This document shows, in pieces, positions 1-7,701 of a stretch of 64,000 nucleotides of DNA. The position numbers and the translations under genes are program-made. Numbering within the stretch: position 1 is the stretch's first letter; each line of letters opens with the position of its first letter. The DNA comes from Kitasatospora sp. CB01950 (GTDB lineage Bacteria > Actinomycetota > Actinomycetes > Streptomycetales > Streptomycetaceae): contig NZ_LISX01000006.1 of NCBI RefSeq assembly GCF_001905465.1, forward strand, positions 124,001-188,000, read 5' to 3'. The notes beneath the pieces are model-generated. The model saw only the letters and a program-made list of their open reading frames with translations, was not told the DNA's origin and searched no databases.

Positions 1-822
1 CTCGTACTCGCCGTACTGGCGGGCCGGTGCGGTGCAGGCCCGCTCGCCGAGGGCGCCGGCCATCATCAGGTAGTGGAAGAACCTGGCTTCGGGCTTGTAC
101 GTGGCGAACTCGTCCATGGTGTCGAGCACTCGGTCGTGTCCGCCTTCCTTGAACCAGGCGATCCGCTGCTCGTCGGCGGCCCGCGCCTCGGGGGTGAAGA
201 TGTGCGAGGGGTCGCTGGATTCGTGCTTGCGGAGCTCGCGCAGCGGCCAGAAGGTGTGCGACAGCGCGCCGGAGGCGATCACGATCACCCGGCGGCCGGG
301 GGTGGCGGCGATGCCGTCCGCCAGGGCGCGGCCGAGCCGCAGGTGGTCCTCGTTGTCGCCGGTCTGGCAGACCCCGATGGTCACCCACTTCTTGTCGGGC
401 AGGCCCTCGCCGAGGTACTTCCACAGGTTGACGGTGGCGTAGAAGATCGGCAGGTACGGGTCGTCGATCGGGGTGATCCAGGTACCGTGCCGGTCGGCGA
501 ACGCGGCGATGTTGTCGGCGAGTTCGGGGTCGCCGGGGAAGTCGTAGGGCATCCGGCACATGCCGCGCGGCAGTTCCTCTGAGGTGAACAGCCCGGCCCG
601 GCGCCGCTGCGCGGTGACCACGAACTCGACGGTGGTCGCCCAGTGCGAGTCGAGCACGACGACGGTGTCGTAGTCGTCGCGTTCGAACACCTCCTCGCGC
701 AGCTGCCGCAGGCCGGTGACGAGGGTGATCTCCCTGCCCTCGTTGAGTTCCCGGCGGGTCTCCTCGGGCAGCACGACGGTGGGGACGTGGGCGAGCAGGC
801 CGGCCCCGACGATCTCACCCAT
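1..822 (-). CDS. Class III (LigB-type) extradiol ring-cleavage dioxygenase, HpaD-like; 3' end beyond window
   Basis: Likely opens a catechol-type aromatic ring (3,4-dihydroxyphenylacetate or a relative) beside a hydroxyl, using Fe(II) and O2 in the cytoplasm. The 274 visible residues begin MGEIVGAGLLAHVPTVVLP, with the early family His at residue 12, a DSHW segment at 58-61 and a later ASGALSH segment that in the HpaD class carries a catalytic His. Family members are about 280-320 residues, so only a short C-terminal piece is missing at base 1. The ATG at 822 lies inside the end of the aldehyde dehydrogenase gene (ATGGGTGA overlap), which points to translational coupling. It is the last visible gene of the leftward catabolic operon. 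The HpaD class is assigned from recalled motifs; the real ring substrate is unknown. Confidence 0.8.
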   Translation of the reverse strand, partial: MGEIVGAGLLAHVPTVVLPEETRRELNEGREITLVTGLRQLREEVFERDDYDTVVVLDSHWATTVEFVVTAQRRRAGLFTSEELPRGMCRMPYDFPGDPELADNIAAFADRHGTWITPIDDPYLPIFYATVNLWKYLGEGLPDKKWVTIGVCQTGDNEDHLRLGRALADGIAATPGRRVIVIASGALSHTFWPLRELRKHESSDPSHIFTPEARAADEQRIAWFKEGGHDRVLDTMDEFATYKPEARFFHYLMMAGALGERACTAPARQYGEYE

Positions 823-2278
823 GGCCGTTCCATCCCTTCGGCGCGCTGACGGTGTTCTTGACGTCGCAGTAGAAGTCGAAGCTCCAGGTGCCGCCCTCGC
901 GGCCGACGCCGGAGTGCCGGGAGCCGCCGAACGGGGCCCGGAGGTCGCGGACGAAGAAGCAGTTGACCCAGACGGTGCCCGCGACCAGCTGCCCGGTGAC
1001 GCGTTCGGCGCGCTCGCGCGAGCCGGTGGCGAGGGTGGCGGCCAGGCCGAAGCGGGTGTCGTTGGCCAGCCGCACGGCCTCGGCCTCGTCGCGGAAGGTC
1101 TGCAGGGTCAGGACGGGTCCGAAGACCTCCTCCTGGACGATCTCGGAGTCCTGGGCGACGTCGGTGAGCAGCGTCGGCGTGTAGTACTGGCCTTCCAGTC
1201 GCGTGCCGCCGATGACGGCGCGGGCACCGGCCGCGATCGCGCGCCGCACGAAGCCGTCGATCTTCTCCAGCTGCCGGGGGTGGATGTTCGGGCCGAGGTC
1301 GGTGGCCTCCTCGCGCGGGTCGCCCTGGGTGAGCTGCGCGGCCTTCTCGACGAAGCGGCGGGTGAACTCCTCGGCGACGCTCTCCTCGACCAGCAGGCGG
1401 GTGGCGGCCAGGCAGACCTGTCCGGCGTTGTCGTACTGCTCGACGGCGAGCGCGGCGGCGAGGTCGAGGTCGGCGTCGGCGAACACCAACAGCGGTGACT
1501 TGCCGCCGAGTTCGAGGCTGAGCGGGGTGAGCTGCGGGGCGGCGGACGCGGCGATGTGCTTGGCGGTGGGGACGGAGCCGGTGAAGCTGATCCGGCGCAC
1601 GTCGGGGTGGGAGGTCAGCGCGTCGCCGATCTCGGAGCCGAGGCCCTGCACCACGTTGAGGACGCCGGCGGGCAGCCCGGCCTCGGCGGCGATGTCGGCG
1701 AGCAGCGAGGCGGTCAGCGGCGTCCACTCGGCGGGCTTGAGGACGACGGTGTTGCCGGCGGCGAGCGCGGGGGCGACCTTCCAGGTGGCGAGCATCAGCG
1801 GCGCGTTCCACGGGGTGATCAGCACGCACGGGCCGGCCGGGTCCCAGCTGATGTGGTTGGTGTGGCCGCGGGTGTCGAAGTCCTCGTGGTCGAGGGTGAG
1901 CAGCCGGTCGGCGAAGAACCGGAAGTTGTGCGCGACCCGGGGCATGACGCCGCGTCGGTGCGAGCGCAGCAGCGCGCCGTTGTCGGCGGTCTCCACGGCG
2001 GCCAGGTCCTCCAGCCGCCGTTCGACGCCGTCGGCGATCGCGTGCAGCAGGCGGGCGCGTTCGGCGCGCGGGGTGGCGGCCCAGGCGGGGAAGGCGGCCG
2101 TGGCGGCGGCGACGGCGGCGTCGGCCTCGGCGGCGGCGCCGCGGGCGATCTCGCCGAGGACGCTGCCGTCGATCGGCGAGTGGTCGGTGAAGGCGGCGGC
2201 GGAGGCGACGCGCTGCCCGCCGATCCAGTGCCGGGTGTCGACGGCGACGCCGGCGACGGTGGTGAGGTGTCCGCTCAT
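815..2278 (-). CDS. NAD-dependent aldehyde dehydrogenase, HpaE / hydroxymuconic-semialdehyde type
   Basis: Predicted to oxidise the semialdehyde made by ring cleavage to the dicarboxylate, in the cytoplasm. The 487 residues are normal for the family. Catalytic residues are all visible: Asn158 in PWNAP, Lys181 in VLKPAE, Glu256 in LELGGK and the nucleophile Cys289 in GQVCLA. The ATG at 2278 follows an AAGGAA ribosome site. Its stop overlaps the start of the ring-cleavage dioxygenase, the expected metabolic partner, so 5-carboxymethyl-2-hydroxymuconate semialdehyde or a similar compound is the best guess for substrate. The enzyme class is certain; the substrate is inferred from the neighbour and could instead be a hydroxymuconic or side-chain aldehyde. 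Confidence 0.88.
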   Translation of the reverse strand: MSGHLTTVAGVAVDTRHWIGGQRVASAAAFTDHSPIDGSVLGEIARGAAAEADAAVAAATAAFPAWAATPRAERARLLHAIADGVERRLEDLAAVETADNGALLRSHRRGVMPRVAHNFRFFADRLLTLDHEDFDTRGHTNHISWDPAGPCVLITPWNAPLMLATWKVAPALAAGNTVVLKPAEWTPLTASLLADIAAEAGLPAGVLNVVQGLGSEIGDALTSHPDVRRISFTGSVPTAKHIAASAAPQLTPLSLELGGKSPLLVFADADLDLAAALAVEQYDNAGQVCLAATRLLVEESVAEEFTRRFVEKAAQLTQGDPREEATDLGPNIHPRQLEKIDGFVRRAIAAGARAVIGGTRLEGQYYTPTLLTDVAQDSEIVQEEVFGPVLTLQTFRDEAEAVRLANDTRFGLAATLATGSRERAERVTGQLVAGTVWVNCFFVRDLRAPFGGSRHSGVGREGGTWSFDFYCDVKNTVSAPKGWNGHG

Positions 2279-2308
2279 TGCGTCACGTTCCTTGCTGGGC
2301 AGGGCGGT

Positions 2309-3118
2309 TCACTGACCGACGGTGGTGGTGTTCGAGGCGAGCAGCCGGCCGCCGTCCCAGACCACGCCGACCTGCCGGTAGTAGGCGGCGATGGGTTCGC
2401 GGATCTCCAGCCGGGCGAGTTCCTCGGTGGGCGACTCGAACAGCTCCAGGTCGGCGTCGCCGACCCAAGCCGGTCCGGCTTCGAAGGAGGCGGCCCCGGA
2501 GGCGACCAGCTCGTCCAGGGCGAGGCCCTTGCCCTTCTCGATGGAGGGCAGCCAGCGGTGGTGGGCCATCGGGTGGCCGTTGACGAATCCGTTGGTCCCG
2601 GACGGTTCGCGCAGCGTGACGACGGCCTGGGCGAGGCGGCGGTCGGCGGCGGCGAGGGTGGCCCCGAACCGGGCGCCGGCCTCGATCCGCGGCGCGGGGC
2701 CGTACGGGTGCGGGCGGGTCTGGTGGATGGAGCCGAGCTTCTTCGGGTAGCCCTGGTGCAGGCCGCGGGCGATCGCGAAGTCCTTGTCGACCCAGATGTA
2801 CACGCAGCGCGAGTACGTCTGCCCCTGGAACTTGCACCGCACCACGGCGAAGGCTTCCTTGTACTGGGCGAGCACCGGGTCGAGCAGTTCCTGCCCGGAC
2901 GCCGAGCAGGACTGCCAGTCGGCCCAGATCAGTGCGACCGCGCCGGGGTCCTCGTCGGCGAGTTCCAGCGGCTCGGGCAGCAGTTCGCGCACCCGCTCGG
3001 GGTCGGTGCGGTACTCGATGGTGAGCAGGTCGCCGGAGTAGCGCCACGGCGGGGAGGGGATCAGCGACGAGGATCCCGTCGCGGTCTTGGGGTGGAAGTA
3101 CCCACGGACGTCGGCCAC
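2309..3118 (-). CDS. Acetoacetate decarboxylase-like enzyme
   Basis: Belongs to the acetoacetate decarboxylase fold, whose members use a Schiff-base lysine to decarboxylate or otherwise act on beta-keto and related acids. The 269-residue protein has the family signature GYPKKLGS at residues 123-130; in true decarboxylases one lysine of this pair forms the imine and the other lowers its pKa, so the active centre appears intact. The GTG start at 3118 follows AAGGA. It sits between the ferredoxin reductase and the aldehyde dehydrogenase in one operon, so it may decarboxylate a meta-cleavage product in place of the usual oxalocrotonate-type decarboxylase. That role is inference: many family members are not acetoacetate decarboxylases. 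Confidence 0.78.
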   Translation of the reverse strand: MADVRGYFHPKTATGSSSLIPSPPWRYSGDLLTIEYRTDPERVRELLPEPLELADEDPGAVALIWADWQSCSASGQELLDPVLAQYKEAFAVVRCKFQGQTYSRCVYIWVDKDFAIARGLHQGYPKKLGSIHQTRPHPYGPAPRIEAGARFGATLAAADRRLAQAVVTLREPSGTNGFVNGHPMAHHRWLPSIEKGKGLALDELVASGAASFEAGPAWVGDADLELFESPTEELARLEIREPIAAYYRQVGVVWDGGRLLASNTTTVGQ

Positions 3119-3127
3119 TTGGATTCC

Positions 3128-4339
3128 TTACGCGGTGAGGGCGGGCTGCTGGAGCAGCTCGGCGCGGTGACGGGCGGCGGCTGCGGCGGCCTGCTGTCCG
3201 CCGAGGGCGACGACACCGACCAGGCGGCCGTCGCGGTGGTAGCCGACCAGGACGTCGCCGTCGAGGTCGCCGTCCAGGACGCGCACGTCCTCGCGGCCGA
3301 GGGCGGGGGCGCCGAAGGACTGGAGGCGGAAGTCGTGCTGGTCGCTCCAGAAGGTCGGCAGCGGCGCGAACGGGTCGAGGCCCGGCTCGGCGCCGGCGAG
3401 GTGGCCGGCGAGCACCTTGGCGGCGTGCTTGGCGGTGTCGGTGGGGATCGACCAGTGCTCGACGCGGCGCGGGACGCCGTCGTAGCGGGCGTTGGGGAAG
3501 CGGGCGACGTCGCCGACGGCGACCACCTCGGGCCGGCCGCCGACCCGCAGGTGCTCGTCGGTGAGGACGCCGTCGGTGAGGTCGAGTCCGTTGCCGTCGA
3601 GCCATTCGGTGTTGGCGATCGAGCCGACGGACTCCACCACCACGTCCGCGGGAAGCACCCGGCCGTCGGCCAGGGCGACGCCGGTGACGCGGTCCTCGCC
3701 CTCGAAGCCGGTGACGCCGGCGCCGAGCGCGAAGCGGACGCCGCGCTGCTCGTGGCGGCGTTTCAGCGCGCCGGCCAGCAGCTCGCCGAGCGGTCCGGCC
3801 ATCGGCAGCGGCAGCGGGTCGACGACGGTGACCTCGGCGGCGCCGAGGGCGACGGCGGTGGCGGCGACCTCGCAGCCGATGAAGCCGGCGCCGACCACCA
3901 CCACCCGCGCGCCGGGTTCGGTCAGCGCGGTGCGCAGCGCCCGGGCGTCGTCCAGGGTGCGGACGGTGTGCCGTCCGGCGGTGGGGCCGGGGCAGCGCAG
4001 GCGGCGCGGGCGCATGCCGGTGGCGACGACCAGTGCGGCGTACGACAGGCCGGTGCCGTCGGAGAGTTCGACGGACTGCCGGTCGAGGTCGGCGCGGACG
4101 ACGGCGGTGCCGAGGTTCCACGTCACGTCGGCGACGGCGGCCCGGGGACGGAAGGCCAGCGAGTCGAAGGAGGCCTTGCCGGCCAGCACCTCCTTGGACA
4201 GCGGGGGCCGGTTGTACGGCGCGTGGGGCTCGTCGCCGACGAGGGTGATCGGGCCGGTCCAGCCGGCGGCGCGCAGCTGTTCGGCGGCGCGCAGGCCGGC
4301 CATGGAGGCGCCGGCGATCACGACGGGTGCGGCGTTCAC
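3128..4339 (-). CDS. FAD-dependent NAD(P)H:ferredoxin reductase of a P450 electron chain
   Basis: Transfers electrons from NAD(P)H through FAD to the adjacent ferredoxin. The 403-residue protein begins VNAAPVVIAGASMAGLRAAE, a dinucleotide-fold GxGxxG-type motif for FAD. It has a second such motif (VVVVGAGFIGCEVA) for NAD(P)H near the middle and the FAD-contacting VVAVGDVARF segment later. The GTG at 4339 is chosen because it lies 5 bases after the ferredoxin stop and because sequence upstream of it in this frame is low-complexity Arg/Pro. The organisation ferredoxin-reductase, with a P450 across the divergent promoter, is the classic three-component bacterial P450 system, so the P450 at 6237-7523 is the likely final acceptor. 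Confidence 0.88.
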   Translation of the reverse strand: MNAAPVVIAGASMAGLRAAEQLRAAGWTGPITLVGDEPHAPYNRPPLSKEVLAGKASFDSLAFRPRAAVADVTWNLGTAVVRADLDRQSVELSDGTGLSYAALVVATGMRPRRLRCPGPTAGRHTVRTLDDARALRTALTEPGARVVVVGAGFIGCEVAATAVALGAAEVTVVDPLPLPMAGPLGELLAGALKRRHEQRGVRFALGAGVTGFEGEDRVTGVALADGRVLPADVVVESVGSIANTEWLDGNGLDLTDGVLTDEHLRVGGRPEVVAVGDVARFPNARYDGVPRRVEHWSIPTDTAKHAAKVLAGHLAGAEPGLDPFAPLPTFWSDQHDFRLQSFGAPALGREDVRVLDGDLDGDVLVGYHRDGRLVGVVALGGQQAAAAAARHRAELLQQPALTA

Positions 4340-4344
4340 CGGGA

Positions 4345-4533
4345 TCAGCCTTCGATCCGGATGGCCTGCAGCGGGCAGACGTCGGCGGCTTCCTCGACGT
4401 CGGCGCGCAGGGCGTCGTCGGGGTCGGCGACGTACGCGAGGCGGCCGGTTTCGTCGAAGGAGAAGACGTCGGGGGCGGCGAAGACGCACTGGCCGTGGTC
4501 CTGGCACTTGTTCATGTCAACGACGACCTGCAT
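4345..4533 (-). CDS. 3Fe-4S (P450-type) ferredoxin
   Basis: A 62-residue soluble electron carrier. Three cysteines are visible: Cys10 and Cys16 in CQDHGQC and Cys53 in VCPLQAI. His13 occupies the position of the fourth ligand of 4Fe-4S ferredoxins, the hallmark of the 3Fe-4S ferredoxins that feed actinobacterial P450s. The ATG at 4533 is preceded by AGGAGG seven bases upstream, which decides the start over a longer proline-rich extension in the same frame. It is the first gene of the leftward operon, directly before its reductase. Confidence 0.9.
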   Translation of the reverse strand: MQVVVDMNKCQDHGQCVFAAPDVFSFDETGRLAYVADPDDALRADVEEAADVCPLQAIRIEG

Positions 4534-4865
4534 GGCCGGTCCTCCTGGGGGTGGGTGGGGCAGCGGGGGCGCCGGAAAGTCATTTGGCGTCAAACAACAT
4601 AGGAAGCGGTCGCCCCGGGGTCAATAGCTATACGGATGGATAAATTAATGCGTCCGACCCCTTGCGGGACGGTGACCTGCGTTCATACGGTGGGCCACCA
4701 ACAGCGAGCGGTTCCTGCGCCTGGCCGCAGTCCTGACGCCGCCGCTCCCCCTCCCCCCAGGGCCACGGACTCCGGTTCATCTCGGTCGGCACAGCCCGGT
4801 GCCGCGAGCAGCCGCACCCCCGCGCACCCTGGGCGGCGCCCCACACTTCCCCACAGGAGACACCG
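4534..4865 (-). promoter_or_regulatory. Divergent control region of the two catabolic operons
   Basis: This 332-base gap separates the leftward ferredoxin operon from the rightward ligase/P450 operon. It contains no convincing gene. Its AT-rich patch at about 4621-4652 (around TAGCTATACGGATGGATAAA) stands out strongly from the surrounding GC-rich sequence and is where promoters or operators would be expected. The right end carries CACAGGAGA just before the GTG at 4866. Individual -35 and -10 boxes cannot be assigned with confidence. Confidence 0.5.
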
Positions 4866-6221
4866 GTGAGCGCATCCGACACCCCGCCCGTCCGCCACCA
4901 CCAGGAGCGGCTGGCCGCCCAGGGCATCGACGTGGTCCGGGTGACCTATCCCGACCTGATCGGCACCGAACGGGCCCGGGACGTGCTGCTCGACCACCTG
5001 CCCTCGGCCTGCGACCACGGCCTCGCGTTCTGTCGCGCCGTCTACCACACCAGCCCGCAGGGCGACGTCGTCCCCGTCCCCGGCGGCCTGGACGCCGGCC
5101 TGCCCGACATCTGCGTCCGCCCCGACCTCGACACCCTCACCCCGCTGCCGTGGGAGCCCGGCGTCGCCTCCTGCCTCGGCGACGTCACCGACCCCGCCAC
5201 CGGACGCCCCGCCCCCGAGTCGCCCCGCGACCTGCTGCGCGCCGTCGTCGAACGCTGCCGCGAAGTGGGCCTGCACCCGGTCGTCGGACCGGAGCTGGAG
5301 TACTACCTGTGCGACCCCGCCCCGGGCACCGCGCGCGGCTGGCGCCGCTACAGCGACGCCTCGGGCGTCGTCTACACCGCGGGCCTGCGCGCCGACGGCG
5401 ACAACCACCTGCTGCGCACCCTGCGGCAGCTGCGCGAGCTGAACATCGGCGTCACCGGCGGCAACCACGAGTTCGACGGCTCCCAGTTCGAGATCAACCT
5501 GACCCACTCCGACGCCCTGTCGGCCGCCGACCGGGCCTTCCGCTTCAAGGCCGCCGTCAAGGAACTCGCCCGCGCCGAAGGCCGGTTGGCCACCTTCATG
5601 GCCAAGCCCTTCATGGACGCCGGCGGCTCCGGCTTCCACCTGCACCTGTCCTGCACCGACGAGGACGGCGGCAACGTCTTCGCCGACCCCGCCGCGCCGT
5701 ACGGCCTCAGCGCCACCGCCCGCCACGCCGTGGCCGGCCTCCTCGCGCACGCCCCCGCGCTCGCCGCCCTCTCCAACCCGACGGTCAACTCCTACAAGCG
5801 CTTCGGGCCCGACACCCTCGCCCCCTGGCTGGTCGACTGGGGCCTGGACAACCGCAGCGCCATGGTCCGCATCCCGCCGGAGCGCGGCGCCGGCTCCCGC
5901 TTCGAGCTGCGCCTCGGCGACGCCGGCGCCAACCCCTACCTCCTGATCGCCGGCACCCTCGCGGCCGCGCTGCTCGGCGTCGTCGCCGGCGACGAGCCGC
6001 CCGCCCCGCTGGAGGGCTACGGCTACGACCCCGCCAAGTCCCCCGTCCTGCCGATGTCGCTGCCCGCCGCGCTCGACGCCCTGGAGGCCGACACCGCGCT
6101 GACCGAGGTGCTCGGACAGGACTTCACCACCGCCTACCTCTCGTACAAGCGCGACGAGGTCGCCCGCTTCCATCGGCACGTCACCGACTGGGAGTTCACC
6201 GAGTACGCCTACCACCTGTAA
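4866..6221 (+). CDS. Glutamine synthetase-like gamma-glutamyl amide ligase
   Basis: Glutamine-synthetase-fold ligase that probably joins glutamate to an amine with ATP. The 451 residues carry the glutamate metal-ligand segment GPELEYYL (141-148), the catalytic GSGFHLHLS (254-262), NPTVNSYKR and the phosphate-binding RIPPERGAGSRFELR. Residues 1-100 resemble the PuuA/aniline-ligase type rather than housekeeping GlnA, and the adenylylation-loop Tyr context of GlnA is not recognisable. The GTG start follows AGGAGA. The P450 gene begins 15 bases downstream in one operon. Ligases of this kind protect or activate amines (polyamines, isopropylamine, anilines), and one lies beside the P450 genes for morpholine/piperidine breakdown in mycobacteria. 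Substrate here is inferred to be an amine entering the ring-cleavage route. Confidence 0.82.
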   Translation: MSASDTPPVRHHQERLAAQGIDVVRVTYPDLIGTERARDVLLDHLPSACDHGLAFCRAVYHTSPQGDVVPVPGGLDAGLPDICVRPDLDTLTPLPWEPGVASCLGDVTDPATGRPAPESPRDLLRAVVERCREVGLHPVVGPELEYYLCDPAPGTARGWRRYSDASGVVYTAGLRADGDNHLLRTLRQLRELNIGVTGGNHEFDGSQFEINLTHSDALSAADRAFRFKAAVKELARAEGRLATFMAKPFMDAGGSGFHLHLSCTDEDGGNVFADPAAPYGLSATARHAVAGLLAHAPALAALSNPTVNSYKRFGPDTLAPWLVDWGLDNRSAMVRIPPERGAGSRFELRLGDAGANPYLLIAGTLAAALLGVVAGDEPPAPLEGYGYDPAKSPVLPMSLPAALDALEADTALTEVLGQDFTTAYLSYKRDEVARFHRHVTDWEFTEYAYHL

Positions 6222-6236
6222 GCCGAGGAGCGAACC

Positions 6237-7523
6237 ATGACCACCGCCGCCCACTCCGACGCCGTGCCCGAGCCGATGCCGCTGGACCAGGTGAACCTGG
6301 CCGATCTCGACAACTTCACCGACGGCGTCACCCCGTACCGGATGTTCCACACCCTGCGGCAGCAGGACCCGGTGCACTGGCAGGAGGAGGAGGCCCCCAA
6401 CTCCGGCTTCTGGGCGCTCACCAGGCACGCCGACATCGCCCGCGTCGACCGCGACGCCGAGACCTTCACCTCGGCCCGCTTCGTCAACCTGGAGGAGGTC
6501 GACGACGACCAGATCAAGAAGCGCGCCTCCATCCTGGAACTCGACGGCGTCCGCCACCGCGCCCTGCGCAGCCTGCTGCAGCGCCAGTTCGGCGCGAACG
6601 TCATCAACAGCTACGCCGACTTCCTGCGCGGCCTGACCGCCACCACGCTGGACGCCGCACTCGCCAAGGGCACCTTCGACTTCGTCAAGGAGGTCTCCGC
6701 CGACTTCCCGATCAACGTCCTGGCCCGGCTGCTGGACGTCCCGCCGGAGGACAACCAGCAGCTCATCGACTGGGGCAACCGGATCATCGGCAACACCGAC
6801 CCCGACTACGCCGACGTCCTGCTGCACAGCGCGGAGAGCGAGAAGTACCGCGACCTGCCGTTCCGCTCCCCCGCCTCGCTGGAGGTCTTCGCATACGGCC
6901 GCGAACTCGCCGCGCAGCGCCGCGGCGGCGCCGGCACCGACCTGATCTCCCGCCTGGTCAACGAGACCCCGAAGGACGGCGTGCCGCTGTCCCCGCAGGA
7001 CTTCGACAACTACTTCCTGCTGCTGGTCGTCGCCGGCAACGAGACCACCCGGCACACCATCAGCCACTCCATGCTGGCCCTGCTCCAGCACCCCGAGCAG
7101 CTCGCCCGGCTCCAGGAGGACCCCTCGCTGATCCCCGCCGCGGTCGAGGAGTTCCTGCGCTGGGCCTCCCCCGTCTACCACTTCCGCCGCACCGCCACCC
7201 GCGACGTCGAACTCGGCGGCAAGAACGTCAAGGAGGGCGACAAGGTCGTCATGTGGTTCGCCTCCGGCAACCGCGACGAGGAGGTCTTCGGCAACCCCTA
7301 CGACTTCGACGTCACCCGCAAGGACAACGACCACATCACCTTCGGCAAGGGCAGCCCCCACCTGTGCCTGGGCAACCTGCTGGCCCGCACCGAGATCCGC
7401 ATCATGTTCGAGGAGCTGATCCCGCGCCTGGCCTCGATCCGGCTGGCCGGCGACGTCCCCCGGGTGCGCTCCAACTTCGTCAACGGCATCAAGAAGCTGC
7501 CCGTCTCGATCACCCAGGCCTGA
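6237..7523 (+). CDS. Cytochrome P450 monooxygenase
   Basis: Haem monooxygenase of 428 residues, soluble and class I. The I-helix oxygen-activation motif AGNET is at 266-270, the K-helix ExxR is in EEFLRW, and the haem ligand is Cys377 in FGKGSPHLCLG. The loop holds one residue more between the Phe and the Cys than P450cam, as in the CYP124/125/142 group, whose members hydroxylate terminal carbons of branched chains. The ATG follows GAGGAG. Electrons would come from the divergently encoded ferredoxin and reductase. With the upstream ligase this suggests hydroxylation or dealkylation of an amine or its gamma-glutamyl conjugate. The family is sure; the substrate is not. Confidence 0.92.
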   Translation: MTTAAHSDAVPEPMPLDQVNLADLDNFTDGVTPYRMFHTLRQQDPVHWQEEEAPNSGFWALTRHADIARVDRDAETFTSARFVNLEEVDDDQIKKRASILELDGVRHRALRSLLQRQFGANVINSYADFLRGLTATTLDAALAKGTFDFVKEVSADFPINVLARLLDVPPEDNQQLIDWGNRIIGNTDPDYADVLLHSAESEKYRDLPFRSPASLEVFAYGRELAAQRRGGAGTDLISRLVNETPKDGVPLSPQDFDNYFLLLVVAGNETTRHTISHSMLALLQHPEQLARLQEDPSLIPAAVEEFLRWASPVYHFRRTATRDVELGGKNVKEGDKVVMWFASGNRDEEVFGNPYDFDVTRKDNDHITFGKGSPHLCLGNLLARTEIRIMFEELIPRLASIRLAGDVPRVRSNFVNGIKKLPVSITQA

Positions 7524-7533
7524 GGCCCGCACC

Positions 7534-7559
7534 GCCCTCCCCGGCCGTCCGGGGAGGGC
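7534..7559 (+). terminator. Hairpin terminator after the P450 gene
   Basis: A perfect 11-bp stem (GCCCTCCCCGG with CCGGGGAGGGC) encloses a CCGT loop, starting 11 bases after the P450 stop. No T-run follows, which is usual in high-GC actinomycetes. Short heptamer-like repeats (GTCCGGC, GTCCGCC, TTCCGCC) follow immediately to about 7594. Confidence 0.75.
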
Positions 7560-7607
7560 GTCCGGCGTCCGGCGTCCGCCTTCCGCCTTCCGTCTGACGC
7601 CGCATCA

Positions 7608-7665
7608 ACCGATCGGTGGATGGCGGCATCCACCACAGTCCGCACCAAGCCTGGCCGACCGGTCG
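7608..7665. promoter_or_regulatory. Two palindromes upstream of the ABC exporter operon
   Basis: ACCGATCGGT at 7608-7617 and CGACCGGTCG at 7656-7665 are perfect 10-base palindromes, 48 bases apart, in the 178-base gap before the ABC ATPase start at 7702. They could be operators for the downstream LuxR-type response regulator, which would give autoregulation. This is positional inference only, since GC-rich palindromes arise by chance. Confidence 0.3.
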
Positions 7666-7701
7666 ATCCGGCGCCGCGGTACCGGCTGGCACGCTGCTGC
7701 C

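Noticed and set aside
1556..4627. A 1023-codon plus-strand open frame across the catabolic operon
   Set aside because: It is antisense to the aldehyde dehydrogenase, decarboxylase and reductase genes and shows only shadow composition.
4636..4869. Small plus-strand gene in the divergent promoter
   Set aside because: Composition is low-complexity Pro/Arg/Ala, there is no ribosome site, and it overlaps the GTG start of the ligase gene.
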